NCBI RefSeq assembly: GCF_009936235.1
Contig: NZ_AP022314.1
Coordinates: 1,178,001 to 1,242,000, forward strand
DNA: 64,000 bases
DNA from: Mycobacterium xenopi
GTDB taxonomy: Bacteria > Actinomycetota > Actinomycetes > Mycobacteriales > Mycobacteriaceae
Direction of reading: 5' to 3'
Below, piece by piece: positions 1-9,484 of the stretch (positions are counted from its first letter, which is position 1; the number at the start of each line of letters is the position of its first letter). The notes under the pieces were generated by a model. The model worked only from the letters and a program-made list of their open reading frames with translations. It did no database searches and had not been told where the DNA came from. Both the position numbers and the translations under genes were made by a program.

Positions 1-1143
1 CGGAGTCAGCGCCGCAGCAAGCCTGTCCCACAACATCTTTTGAGTGAGTGGCTGGTCGCGCGGCGGAGACTGCAATGGCCCGCTGTCGGATGCGGGTGTG
101 ACCGGCGGCGACGTGATTCCGCGTTCAGCGATGATCGTGGCCAGCGCTTGCAGCGCGGTCCCCATTTCCAGGGGCGCGAACACCTGGCCCGCCACGGTGC
201 TCTGATCGACTCCGACGTCGATGGTTCGGGCCGGGTCGATGCGCTGGCTGAAGAAGCTGCTGACCATGTCGGTGAACACCACACCGGCGGTAACCAGGAC
301 CGGCGCTTCCTCGACCGCGCGGCGCACGGGCTCCGGGCTGGCTGCGCCCACATAAATGCCGAGGAAATTCGGATGGCTCTCGTCGACCAGGCTCTTTCCC
401 CACATCAAAGTGGCGTGGGGAACCACGTCGGCGGACAGCAGCGCCTGGAGTTGAGGGATGGCGTCGAGGCGATGGACCAGGTAATCCGCGAGCACGGTGA
501 CTTGATGGTCTGCGATGAGTTTGGTTGCGGCGTCGATGAATAGCGAAAGAGCACGTGGGCTGGTGCCGCCGGTGTAGCGCGGCAGCGGAGCGGCCGGCGG
601 TTCAGCCGGAAAGCGAGCAACGTCGGTGGCCATCAGGATATACCCGGGCTGTTTTTGTTCCCGCACCTCCGAGAGCACCCGATCGATTTCCCGGGTGGCC
701 GTCGCAGGCATGAGGGTTGTTTGCGCACAAGTGATTTCGCGGCTGATGCGCAGGAAGTGCTCGAAGTCGCCGTCGCCGAGCGAATGATGCAGCGCCCGCC
801 GCGTTCCCTGCGCGTCCTTGGACGGACCGCCCACGATGTGCACGACCGGCACATGTTCGGCGTAGCTGCCTGCGATCGCGTTGGCCGCCGACAGTTCGCC
901 GACCCCGAACGTGGTGACCACAGCAGACATTCCACGCAGCCGCCCGTACCCGTCAGCGGCGTAGCCAGCGTTGAGCTCGTTGGCGTTGCCCACCCAGCGA
1001 AGACCGGGATGGGCGACGATGTGGTCGAGAAATTCAAGGTTGTAGTCACCGGGCACGCCGAAAATTTCGGAAACACCGAGTTCGGCCAGGCGGTCGAGCA
1101 GATAGTCACCGACGGTGTAGGAGGAATGCTCGAATCCAGTCAC
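1..1143 (-). CDS. kdc: alpha-keto acid / indolepyruvate decarboxylase, partial at window edge
   Basis: ThDP-dependent 2-oxo-acid decarboxylase of the pyruvate/indolepyruvate decarboxylase family, which converts 2-oxo acids to aldehydes plus CO2 in the cytosol. The frame opens at a GTG (VTGFEHSSYTVGDYLLDRL) and stays open for 381 codons to base 1, so the C-terminal third, including the diphosphate-binding part, lies outside. Visible are the N-terminal PYR domain with the family glutamate in the WVGNANELNAGYAADGY segment, the loop AEHVPVVHIVGGPS, the paired histidines in RRALHHSLGDGDFEHF, and most of the central domain. It matches my recollection of Rv0853c almost residue for residue. It is divergent to the SRPBCC gene that follows. 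Confidence 0.9.
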   Translation of the reverse strand, partial: MTGFEHSSYTVGDYLLDRLAELGVSEIFGVPGDYNLEFLDHIVAHPGLRWVGNANELNAGYAADGYGRLRGMSAVVTTFGVGELSAANAIAGSYAEHVPVVHIVGGPSKDAQGTRRALHHSLGDGDFEHFLRISREITCAQTTLMPATATREIDRVLSEVREQKQPGYILMATDVARFPAEPPAAPLPRYTGGTSPRALSLFIDAATKLIADHQVTVLADYLVHRLDAIPQLQALLSADVVPHATLMWGKSLVDESHPNFLGIYVGAASPEPVRRAVEEAPVLVTAGVVFTDMVSSFFSQRIDPARTIDVGVDQSTVAGQVFAPLEMGTALQALATIIAERGITSPPVTPASDSGPLQSPPRDQPLTQKMLWDRLAAALTP

Positions 1144-1209
1144 GAAGACGACCGTACCCTCAGCCGAAAAGCGCTCCGGGCATTGCGCCGTCTCGCTATG
1201 GTGCGGGCC

Positions 1210-1656
1210 ATGGCAATCAGGGAAACTCGCGAAGTCGTCATCGAAGCAAGCCCGGGGGAGATCCTCGACGTCATCGCCGATCTGGAATCGCTGCCCGAGT
1301 GGTCGTCGGCACATCAAAGCTCTGAAGTGGTCGAAAGGCGAGACGACGGTCGGCCCAAAGTGGCCCGGATGAAGGTCAAGGCGGCGGGCATCACCGATGA
1401 GCAGGTGGTCGCCTACACCTGGGGTGAGAGCACCGTGAGCTGGACCTTGGTCAGTGCCAGTCAACAGCGTTCCCAAGACGCGGTCTACACGCTGACACCG
1501 GAGGGCGACAAGACTCGGGTGAAGTTCGAGATCACCGTCGACCCGACGGTGCCGCTGCCGGGGTTCCTGCTCAAACGGACCATCAAAGGGGTGATGGACA
1601 CCTCGACCGAAGGACTGCGAAAGCGTGTGCTGAGCGTCAAGAAGGGCCGCGGTTGA
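1210..1656 (+). CDS. SRPBCC (START-like) family protein
   Basis: A 148-residue protein of the polyketide-cyclase/dehydrase SRPBCC fold, a cavity protein for hydrophobic ligands. The start MAIRETREVVIEASP is preferred over the in-frame ATG 12 bases upstream because homologs begin at this strand. Recognisable elements are the first beta strand (REVVIEASPGEILDVIADL), the WSSAHQSSEVVER stretch and the closing helix (PGFLLKRTIKGVMDTSTEGL). It is a tandem paralog of the gene at 1841 and resembles the Rv0854/Rv0856/Rv0857 family. The ligand is unknown, and no catalytic residues are evident. Confidence 0.85.
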   Translation: MAIRETREVVIEASPGEILDVIADLESLPEWSSAHQSSEVVERRDDGRPKVARMKVKAAGITDEQVVAYTWGESTVSWTLVSASQQRSQDAVYTLTPEGDKTRVKFEITVDPTVPLPGFLLKRTIKGVMDTSTEGLRKRVLSVKKGRG

Positions 1657-2204
1657 TCGGAGCGCCGGCGGGAGAGGCTTGGCTCCCGACGGCGACTGCG
1701 GGTCACGACGTCGACAATGTGCCTGCCACCGTCGTCCGCGCCCGGCCATCGTGACCGGGCGCCGTCGCTGCGCCAGATGAAATCGGCTGGTAATTGCGGA
1801 TTCGCCGTCGAAGACCCAGCGTGTTGCTAGCTTGGTGGCAGTGGCCGCACGAGCATCCCGGGAAATCGTTATCGACGCGCCGCCGGACGTGATTATGGAG
1901 GCGCTCGCCGATGTCAGCACGCTGACGGCGTGGTCGCCGGTGCACAAAAGGGTTGAAGTACTCGACCGCTACGATGACGGCCGTCCGCACCATGTGCGGG
2001 CCACCATCAAGATCTTCGGGCTGGTGGACAACGAGATTCTCGAATACCACTGGGGCCCCGACTGGGTGGTCTGGGATGCCGAAGCGACGTTTCAGCAGCA
2101 TGGACAGCACGTGGAGTACACCCTCAAGCGCGAAGGCATGGACAAGACCCGGGTGCGCTTCGATATCACCGTCGAACCGTCGGGACCAATCCCGGAGTTC
2201 TTAG

Positions 2205-2221
2205 CCTGAATCCGTGGATGG
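2205..2221 (+). repeat. left terminal inverted repeat of the IS1380-type element
   Basis: Seventeen bases CCTGAATCCGTGGATGG, directly after the CTTAG duplication. They match the right end with one mismatch at position 4. Confidence 0.9.
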
Positions 2222-2374
2222 GTGATTTCGTGTTGCCGTCGACGCGGTTGTTTTGGGATGCGGCCGAGTGTGGCGCGGTGGGGCGTGGGTGATCCGCTGG
2301 CCTGTACCAGCTTTCCTTTGGGTTCCTTGGGTCGGGCCTGGGATGGCGGGGCGGACAGGGCTTGGAAGGTGGGG

Positions 2375-3779
2375 TCAGGCGGCGCGGGGTTGCGCGATCG
2401 GGTAACCGATGACGTTGTGCCACAGGGCCTTCCATCTGGCTCGCCAATGCCAGTGGGCGGGTAGGTGCAGCATTGGTTTGCGGGCCGGGGCGGCGAAGCG
2501 GGCCGGGATGTTGATCAGGTCGCGGCGCAGGGTAGCCCCGCGGGCCCACGGCATGGTGGCCACCGGCGAGGGTGCCGACGGCGCGCAGCAGGTTATGGGC
2601 GATCACCGCGCAGGCCAGCCAGGCGCAGTTGGCCGCGAACAGCCCCGACGGGATGTGTGCCAGTGGGCCGTCGATTAAATCGGCGAAGGTGGTTTCGATG
2701 ATGGCGTGGCGTCGGTGGGTGATATCGGCCTGGTCGACCGGCAGCGCGGAGTTGGTGACAAACGGGTGATAGCGCCACACCGGAAACAACGCATCCAGGT
2801 GGCGGGCGTCTTTGACCCGGCGCACTACCAGCCGCACGGTCAGTGTTCGGCCGCGGGCCAGGCGCAGGGTGTAGGGGGTTTCGGCGACCTGGGCATCGGA
2901 GATCAACGCCCCGGTGTCGGGGTCTTCGACCGCGCCCGGGTAGTGCACCGGGGTCCAGGCGGCCTCGTCGATGGCGGCGATCGCGGCGTTGATGCGCTTG
3001 TTGCGGCTGATCGACAGGGAGAATTCGGCGCCTCGCTGAATGCAGGTGGTGATCACTTTCTTGGTGCCAAACATTGAGTCGCCGCGCACCAGGATCGGCG
3101 CGTCGGGGTTGATCGCTTTCGCGGTGGTGATCGCCTGCTTGAGCTGGTATGCGGCACCGCGCCCGGAGGCGGCTTTGCCGCTCCGTAGCTGCGCCTCGGC
3201 GATCACCGGCGCGGCGGTCGCCGTGGAGATGGTGGTGATCTGTGGGGACAGGCCCAGCCGCAGCAGCGCGCGGCTGGCGATCTTGGCATGACCGAAGGAG
3301 GCGCCCTGCTTGGCGTGGCCGTAGACCGGGCGCAGCAGCGAGTCGATGTCCAAAAACATCCGCTCGTCGGCGCCAGCCAGCAGCGGGGTGCGCGCCGCCA
3401 GTGCGATCAGATGCTCGCGGGCCACTGCGGCGAGTTGTTTGGTATGCCCGAAGGTGAACTCGCGCAAAAAGATCCCCAACGTCGATGGGGCATATACCTC
3501 GTTGAACACCCGGGGTGTGCCGCCGGCGCGCAGCACATTGGCATCATCGATGCTGTCCGCGCCGCACATCATCCCGGCGACGATCGAGGTCAGCTTGCCA
3601 GCCGGGTTGACCGCGCCGGACTTCACCCGAGTCGACGGCAGATCCACGCGCTCGTTGATCAATTCCGAAAGACCGGTCTGCTCAGCCAGTTCCAGCACTG
3701 GCACCAACCCGGCCGCCGACAGCAGATTCTGCTCGTCAAACACCGCCGATCCGGTGGTGAACGTATACGATGAGTGCAT
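2375..3779 (-). pseudogene. IS1380-family DDE transposase, frameshifted near its C terminus
   Basis: DDE-type transposase that would catalyse transposition of its own element. The start is MHSSYTFTTGSAVFDEQNL. The acidic residues expected of the fold are visible in MFLDIDSLLRP, ILVRGDSMFGTKK and HAIIETTFADL. Near 2545-2547 an extra base in a CCC run shifts the frame. The family ending (ARGATLRRDLINIP, then LHLPAHW and ALWHN) continues in the next frame to a stop at 2375. With the base removed the protein is 467 residues, the usual family length. Read as given, the frame runs on as proline-rich nonsense out of the element to 2166. Either the copy is dead or the base is an assembly error. Confidence 0.88.
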
Positions 3780-3882
3780 CGAAAGTGCCTTCCCGGACTA
3801 TGGACAAATGCGGCCTCAGCACTCGTATTGTCCCAGTTCAGAAGGCATTTTCGCTGTTCACACGCCGATCAAATCACCGGAA

Positions 3883-3899
3883 CCATCCACGGATTTAGG
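3883..3899 (-). repeat. right terminal inverted repeat of the IS1380-type element
   Basis: The complement reads CCTAAATCCGTGGATGG, the partner of the left end. It is followed directly by the second CTTAG copy at 3900-3904. Confidence 0.9.
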
Positions 3900-3961
3900 C
3901 TTAGTCAAACGGGCCAGCAACATCGTGTTGGGCACCGCGACCGAGGGGCTACGCGAGCGGG

Positions 3962-5173
3962 TTATGGGCCGGGCGCAGGACGCCCGTCAGCCGCAATAGC
4001 GCTTCGGTCGCGAAGCGCCGCCAGTCGGCGGATCGCCTCATCGAGGGTGTCGTCCCGTTTGGCAAATGTGAACCGCACCAGGTGATTCCAGAGCCTCGCC
4101 TGCTCGCCGTCGGGGTCACAGAAGGCCGACATCGGGATCGCGGCCACCCCCACCTTCACGGGCAGTGCGGCACAGAACGCGGTGCTGTCGTCGTGACCCA
4201 AAGGGCGAGGGTCTGCGCACAGGAAGTAGGTGCCCGAGCTGTCGTGGACGTCGAAGCCGAGGTCGGCCAGTGCGCTCGCCAGCCGGTCGCGCCTGGCCTG
4301 CAGCGCGGTGCGCAGTGCGGCCACCCAGGCCTCTTCGTTATTGAGCGCCTCGGCCACCGCCGGTTGGAACGGGGCGCCGCCGACGTAGCTCAGATACTGC
4401 TTGGCTGCCCGTACTCCGGCGATGAGATCCGCTGGGCCGCAAGCCCATCCGATCTTCCAGCCGGTGCAATTGAACATCTTGGCAGCACTGGAGATGGTGA
4501 TGGTGCGCTCGGCCATGCCCGGGTAAGTGGCCGGCGGCAGATGACGGCGGTCGTCGTATACCAGGTGCTCGTAAACCTCGTCGGAGATGACCAGCAGGTT
4601 TGCTTCGACGGCGATTTCCGCGATGGCCGCCAGTTCGGCGTCGGTGAGCACCGTGCCGGTGGGGTTGTGCGGCGAGTTGACGATCAGCGCTTTGGTGCGC
4701 GGCGTCACCGCACGGCGCAGCGCGTCGACGTCTAGCGCGAAGCCGCGGCCATCCAACACCAGGGGGACGACAACCCGCCGCGCCCCGGCCATGGCCACCA
4801 CCGGCGAGTAGGAGTCGTAGAACGGCTGGATCAAGATCACCTCGTCGCCCGGCTCCACCAGTCCGAGCACCGCCGCGGCGATGGCTTCGGTCGCGCCGAC
4901 CGTCACCAGCACTTGGGTGTCCGGATCGTAGTCGACGCCGTAGTGCCGTCTGCGGTGTGCGGCGATGGCTTGGCGTAGTTCCGGGACACCGATGCCCGGG
5001 GGGTACTGGTTGACTCCCCGCGCGATGGCGTCCTGCGCGGTTTTCAACATCCCGGGTGGGCCGTCCTCGTCGGGAAAACCCTGCCCGAGGTTCACTGCGC
5101 CGATCCTTGCGGCCAGCTCCGACATTTCGGCGAAAACCGTGGTCGCATACGGCCGCAGTCGCGACACCGTCAT
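3962..5173 (-). CDS. dapC: N-succinyldiaminopimelate aminotransferase (class I/II PLP aminotransferase)
   Basis: A 403-residue fold-type I aminotransferase assigned to the lysine and meso-diaminopimelate pathway (transamination of N-succinyl-2-amino-6-oxopimelate) by similarity to mycobacterial DapC (Rv0858c as I recall). Visible are the substrate loop NLGQGFPDEDGPP, the SPHNPTGTV motif near residue 168, SDEVYEHLVYD near 198, and the pyridoxal-phosphate lysine K232 in SSAAKMFNCTGWK. The C-terminal arginine lies in LVRFTFAKRDD. The gene is monocistronic and divergent from fadA; its 3' end overlaps the end of the IS-split SRPBCC gene. General aminotransferase activity on other substrates cannot be excluded. 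Confidence 0.9.
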   Translation of the reverse strand: MTVSRLRPYATTVFAEMSELAARIGAVNLGQGFPDEDGPPGMLKTAQDAIARGVNQYPPGIGVPELRQAIAAHRRRHYGVDYDPDTQVLVTVGATEAIAAAVLGLVEPGDEVILIQPFYDSYSPVVAMAGARRVVVPLVLDGRGFALDVDALRRAVTPRTKALIVNSPHNPTGTVLTDAELAAIAEIAVEANLLVISDEVYEHLVYDDRRHLPPATYPGMAERTITISSAAKMFNCTGWKIGWACGPADLIAGVRAAKQYLSYVGGAPFQPAVAEALNNEEAWVAALRTALQARRDRLASALADLGFDVHDSSGTYFLCADPRPLGHDDSTAFCAALPVKVGVAAIPMSAFCDPDGEQARLWNHLVRFTFAKRDDTLDEAIRRLAALRDRSAIAADGRPAPGP

Positions 5174-5281
5174 GGTCCTTCAGCGTAGAGCGCTCGGCTT
5201 AGCGCTCGCGAATGGAACGCCACGGCGAGAAATCGGCTGGAACCTGGGCCTGGCGTTACGCCGGAAGGGTCCGACGCCTCC

Positions 5282-5295
5282 CAACCAACAGGTTG
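5282..5295. promoter_or_regulatory. inverted repeat in the dapC-fadA intergenic region, possible operator
   Basis: CAACC-AACA-GGTTG is a perfect 5-bp inverted repeat 73 bases upstream of the fadA start, in a 194-bp divergent intergenic region. Size and position suit a regulator of the fadA-fadB operon, but no family-specific consensus is recognised. Confidence 0.35.
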
Positions 5296-5367
5296 ATCGG
5301 CGGCTTTGTTAGGGTGACGGGCTGTACGCGCCCTATACGCGCCGCAACCAGTGAAGAGGAATCAGCC

Positions 5368-6579
5368 ATGTCCGAAGAAGCCTTCATTTACGAGGCTATC
5401 CGCACACCGCGCGGCAAGCAGAAAAACGGCTCACTACATGAGGTCAAGCCGCTTGACCTGGTCGTCGGCCTCATCAACGAGCTGCGTCGGCGCTTCCCCG
5501 ACCTCGATGAGAACATGATCAGCGACGTCATCCTCGGCGTGGTCTCGCCGGTCGGCGACCAGGGCGGCGACATCGCCCGCACCGCGGTGCTGGCGGCGGG
5601 CCTGCCCGACACCACCGGCGGGGTGCAGCTCAACCGGTTCTGCGCCTCCGGGCTGGAGGCGGTGAACACCGCCGCGCAAAAAGTGCGCTCCGGCTGGGAC
5701 GACCTGGTGCTGGCCGGCGGTGTGGAGTCGATGAGCCGGGTGCCGATGGGTTCCGACGGTGGCGCGATGGCGCTCGACCCGGCCACCAACTACGACGTGG
5801 GGTTCGTGCCGCAGGGCATCGGGGCCGACCTGATCGCCACCCTGGAGGGCTTCTCCCGCGAGGACGTCGACGCCTACGCGCTGCGCAGCCAGCAGCGCGC
5901 CGCCGCGGCCTGGTCCGGAGGCTACTTCGCCAAGTCGGTGGTGCCGGTGCGCGACCAGAACGGACTGCTGATCCTCGACCACGACGAGCACATGCGGCCC
6001 GACACGACCATGGAGGGTCTGGCCAAACTCAAGCCGGCCTTCGAAGGCGTTGCGGCGCTAGGGGGTTTCGATGACGTGGCGCTGCAGAAATACCACTGGG
6101 TGGAAAAGATCAACCACGTCCACACCGGCGGCAACAGCTCAGGGATCGTCGACGGCGCGGCATTGGTGCTCATCGGGTCCGAAGCCGCGGGCAAGTCGCA
6201 GGGTCTCACCCCGCGGGCCCGCATCGTGGCGACCGCGACCAGCGGCGCCGAGCCGACGATCATGCTGACCGGCCCCACCCCGGCCACCCGCAAGGTGCTC
6301 GACCGGGCCGGGCTGACGATCGACGACATCGACCTGTTCGAGCTCAACGAGGCGTTCGCGTCGGTGGTGCTGAAGTTCCAGAAGGACTTGGGCATTCCCG
6401 ACGAGAAGTTGAATGTCAACGGTGGTGCGATCGCGATGGGCCACCCCCTGGGCGCCACCGGCGCGATGATCCTCGGCACCATGGTCGACGAACTCGAGCG
6501 CCGCAAGGCCCGCCGCGCATTGGTCACGTTGTGCATCGGCGGCGGCATGGGTGTCGCCACCATCATCGAGAGGGTTTAA
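5368..6579 (+). CDS. fadA: acetyl-CoA C-acyltransferase (3-ketoacyl-CoA thiolase), beta-oxidation
   Basis: A 403-residue thiolase that cleaves 3-ketoacyl-CoA in the last step of fatty-acid beta-oxidation. The start ATG (MSEEAFIYEAIRTPRG) follows AAGAGGA. The nucleophilic cysteine is C92 in QLNRFCASGLEAVN. The C-terminal active-site segments are NGGAIAMGHPLGATGA (histidine) and LCIGGGMGVA (second cysteine). Length and sequence match the beta subunit of the mycobacterial trifunctional complex (Rv0859 as recalled). fadB starts 5 bases downstream, so the two subunits are almost certainly co-transcribed. Confidence 0.95.
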   Translation: MSEEAFIYEAIRTPRGKQKNGSLHEVKPLDLVVGLINELRRRFPDLDENMISDVILGVVSPVGDQGGDIARTAVLAAGLPDTTGGVQLNRFCASGLEAVNTAAQKVRSGWDDLVLAGGVESMSRVPMGSDGGAMALDPATNYDVGFVPQGIGADLIATLEGFSREDVDAYALRSQQRAAAAWSGGYFAKSVVPVRDQNGLLILDHDEHMRPDTTMEGLAKLKPAFEGVAALGGFDDVALQKYHWVEKINHVHTGGNSSGIVDGAALVLIGSEAAGKSQGLTPRARIVATATSGAEPTIMLTGPTPATRKVLDRAGLTIDDIDLFELNEAFASVVLKFQKDLGIPDEKLNVNGGAIAMGHPLGATGAMILGTMVDELERRKARRALVTLCIGGGMGVATIIERV

Positions 6580-6583
6580 GGGC

Positions 6584-8721
6584 ATGGCAGTCAACACCAT
6601 TGCTTGGGAGAAGGACGCCGACGGCATCGTCACGCTGACCATAGACGACCCGTCCGGGTCGGCCAACGTGATGAACGAGGCCTACCTCGAGTCGATGGGT
6701 AAGGCCGTCGACCGCCTTGTCGCCGAGAAGGATTCGATCACCGGGGTGGTGATCACCAGCGCCAAGAAGACCTTCTTCGCCGGCGGTGATCTCACCGCGA
6801 TGGTCAAGGCGCGACCGGAGGATGCGGGACAGTTCTTCGACACCGTGGAGACGGTCAAAAAGCAGCTGCGCACCCTCGAGACGTTCGGTAAGCCCGTCGT
6901 CGCGGCCATCAATGGTGCAGCGCTGGGCGGCGGTCTGGAGATCGCGCTGGCGTGTCATCACCGCATCGCCGCCGACGTCAAGGGCAGCCAGATCGGAGTG
7001 CCGGAAGTGACCCTGGGCTTACTGCCCGGCGGGGGCGGTGTCACGCGGACGGTGCGGATGTTCGGCATCCAAAAGGCGTTCGTGGAAATCCTCGCGCAGG
7101 GCACCCGGTTCAAGCCGGGCCAAGGCCAAGGAGATCGGTCTTGTCGACGAGGTGCTGCCAAGCGTCGAGGAATTGGTGCCGGGCCGCCAAGGCCTGGATC
7201 AAGGCCAACCCCGACGCGCACGTGCAGCCGTGGGACAAGCCGGACTACAAGATGCCTGGCGGCACCCCGTCGTCGCCGTCGCTGGCGGCCATCCTGCCGT
7301 CGTTCCCGTCGAACCTGCGCAAGCAGCTCAAGGGCGCGCCGATGCCAGCGCTACGGGCCATCCTCGCCGCCGCCGTGGAGGGCGCTCAGGTCGACTTCGA
7401 AACCGCCAGCCGCATCGAAAGCCGATACTTCACGTCGCTGGTGACCTCGCAGGTCGCCAAGAACATGATTCAGGCGTTCTTCTTCGACCTGCAGCACATC
7501 AACTCCGGCGGCTCGCGGCCCGAGGGCTACGAGAAGACCACGTTCAAGAAGGTCGCCGTGCTCGGTGCCGGAATGATGGGCGCGGCCATCGCCTATGTGT
7601 GCGCCAAGGCGGGCATGGAAGTGATCCTCAAAGATGTGAGCCTGGAAGCCGCGCAGAAGGGCAAGGAATACTCGGAAAAGCTGGAAGCCAAGGCGCTTTC
7701 GAAGGGCAGGACTACTCAGGAACGTTCGGATGCGCTGTTGTCCCGTATCCATCCAACCGCTGACGTCGATGACGCCGCCGGCGCTGACCTGGTGATCGAG
7801 GCGGTATTCGAGTCGGTTGACTTGAAGCACAAGGTGTTTGGCGAGATCGAGCCGGTGGTGGCGCCCGACGCGGTGCTGGGGTCCAACACTTCGACGCTGC
7901 CGATCACCGAGCTGGCCGCCGGTGTCAAGCGCGCCGAGGACTTCATCGGCCTGCACTTCTTCTCACCTGTCGACAAGATGCCGCTGCTAGAAATCATTAA
8001 GGGCCGCAAGACGTCTGACGCCACCCTGGCCAAGGCTGTGGATTTGGCGATGCAGATCGGGAAGACCCCGATCGTGGTCAACGACAGTCGCGGTTTCTAC
8101 ACCAGCCGGGTGATCGGCACGTTCATCAACGAGGCGATCGCGATGCTCGGCGAGGGCGTGGAGCCGGCCAGCATCGAACATGCCGGCGGTCAGGCCGGTT
8201 ACCCGGCACCGCCGCTGCAGCTCTCCGACGAGCTCAATCTGGAGCTGATGGCCAAGATCGCCAAAGCGACGCGCGAAGGCGTCGAGGCCGCGGGCCAGAC
8301 CTACACCCCGCATCCGGCCGAGGCCGTCGTCAACAAGATGTTGGAGCTGGGCCGGCCGGGCAAGCTCAAGGGCGCCGGCTTCTACGACTACGCCGACGGC
8401 AAGCGGGTTGGGCTGTGGCCGGGCCTGCGGGAGACCTTCAATTCTGGTTCCTCCAAGCCGCCGCTGGCCGACATCATCGACCGGATGCTGTTCGCCGAGG
8501 CGCTGGAAACCCAGAAATGCCTCGACGAAGGGGTGCTGACGTCCACGGCCGACGCCAACATCGGATCGATCATGGGCATCGGGTTCCCGCCGTGGACCGG
8601 TGGCACCGCGCAGTTCGTCGTCGGCTACCCCGGCGGTAAGGAAGGTTTCGTCGCGCGCGCCCGCGAGCTGGCCGCCAAGTACGGCGACCGCTTCCTGCCA
8701 CCGGAGTCGCTCACCTCGTAG
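6584..8721 (+). pseudogene. fadB: multifunctional enoyl-CoA hydratase / 3-hydroxyacyl-CoA dehydrogenase, two frame breaks
   Basis: Alpha subunit of the beta-oxidation complex. The N-terminal crotonase domain (INGAALGGGLEIALACHH oxyanion region, EVTLGLLPGGGG) is followed by an NAD-binding domain (KVAVLGAGMMGAAIAYVCAK) and a hydroxyacyl-CoA dehydrogenase domain (GLHFFSPVDKMPLLEI). Two extra G bases, in the GGG runs at 7117-7119 and 7181-7183, each turn an expected CCGGCC into CCGGGCC. They move translation through all three frames in 66 bp, exactly between RFKP and the linker helix AKAWIKANPDAH. Removing both restores one frame of 711 codons, close to the family length. As read, translation would leave the crotonase domain intact but lose the dehydrogenase. 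A consensus error is likely because the rest is well preserved. Confidence 0.9.
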
Positions 8722-8738
8722 CGTCTGCTCGTCGGGGG

Positions 8739-9344
8739 CTACTGGCGCTGCAGCAGGTAGGTTCGGGCGTGGAATCGGGCTGCGAACCTGCTGTTGTCTG
8801 CCCAGCGCGGTTCGTCGGTCGCCGACAACAGCGACCAGGCGGGCGTGAAGCGACGTTCGATTTCCGACTGCTCGACGCCCGCCGGGCCGAAACCGCCGCG
8901 GGGCGCGAAGGCCACCATCACCAGTCGTGCGCTTGGCGCGGCGGCGGCGCTGATCTCGTCGACATAGAGGTCGCGGTCATGAGCACTCATACCGTGGAAG
9001 CACCCGTTGTCCACGATCACTTGGAATCCCGAGCCGATTCCGGCCTGACGCAAATGCGTGACGTCTGCCCGCACGAAGCTGACCGCGACGTTGGCCGCCT
9101 GAGCCTTTGCGCGAGCTTTGTCGAGTGCCTTCGGCACGAAGTCAACCCCGGTGACTTGCCATCCGTGTTGGGCCAGGTAGATCGACGCATCTCCGGTGCC
9201 ACATCCCACGTCGAGCGCAGATCCTGGCGGCAGCGCGTCGGGTCCTTCGATGAGTCCGCGTAATACCGGGGACTGCGGATGGCCGTCCCACGGAGTAAAG
9301 CCCAGCCGGTAGAAGACGCGAAACAGTGTGTGTCGAGAAGCCAT
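8739..9344 (-). CDS. class I SAM-dependent methyltransferase
   Basis: A 201-residue Rossmann-fold methyltransferase. Motif I is ALDVGCGTGDASIYL near residue 44, the acidic residue after strand 2 is in VTGVDFVPKALDKA, and motif IV is VIVDNGCFHGMSAHDRD. The substrate is unknown; the small size and NGCFH motif resemble thiopurine-type small-molecule methyltransferases. It is convergent with fadB, 17 bases away, and is the first gene of the block absent between fadB and xpb in H37Rv as I recall it. Confidence 0.85.
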   Translation of the reverse strand: MASRHTLFRVFYRLGFTPWDGHPQSPVLRGLIEGPDALPPGSALDVGCGTGDASIYLAQHGWQVTGVDFVPKALDKARAKAQAANVAVSFVRADVTHLRQAGIGSGFQVIVDNGCFHGMSAHDRDLYVDEISAAAAPSARLVMVAFAPRGGFGPAGVEQSEIERRFTPAWSLLSATDEPRWADNSRFAARFHARTYLLQRQ

Positions 9345-9484
9345 TGCCTCACCGTATTACGCGGGGGCCGCGGCTTAAAGTCTCGAGGTCGGCTACATTG
9401 CGGGCATTGTTTGGTCGTCGGTGCCGGGCTTGATCCGGCTAACCAGACCGCACCATCGGCTCGTGCCGACAGCTCGAGTCGCCG

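Larger units (their letters stand above)
2205..3899 (-). mobile_element. IS1380-family insertion sequence, 1,695 bp
   Basis: The element is bounded by 17-bp imperfect inverted repeats (CCTGAATCCGTGGATGG on the left, CCTAAATCCGTGGATGG read inward from the right, 16 of 17 identical). It is flanked by a 5-base direct repeat CTTAG at 2200-2204 and 3900-3904. It carries one transposase gene on the minus strand. The boundaries are confirmed by the target gene, whose frame rejoins exactly when the element is removed. About 170 bp on the left and 120 bp on the right are non-coding. The clean target duplication indicates a fairly recent insertion. IS1380 elements usually give 4-bp duplications, so 5 bp may include one chance match. 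Confidence 0.92.
1841..3999 (+). pseudogene. SRPBCC family protein interrupted by an IS1380-type element
   Basis: The 5' part (1841-2204) encodes a typical SRPBCC protein starting AARASREIVIDAPPDV and running through VEYTLKREGMDKTRVRFDIT to PEFL. The 3' part (3905-3999) supplies VKRASNIVLGTATEGLRERV and the end ARQPQ. Removing the element and one copy of the CTTAG target duplication restores 459 bases, exactly 153 codons, with an intact join. So the gene was whole before insertion and nothing was lost. As it stands, translation of the 5' part stops four bases into the element, at about 2209, leaving a protein without its C-terminal helix. The start could be the GTG at 1835 or 1841. The 3' end overlaps dapC by 38 bases on the opposite strand. 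Confidence 0.9.

Noticed and set aside
655..1200. A long N-terminal extension of the first SRPBCC gene
   Set aside because: It is antisense to the kdc gene, which is conserved; the SRPBCC domain begins at 1210.
2166..2562. Long proline/arginine-rich C terminus of the transposase
   Set aside because: It lies downstream of a one-base shift, leaves the element, and the true family C terminus is found in the adjacent frame.
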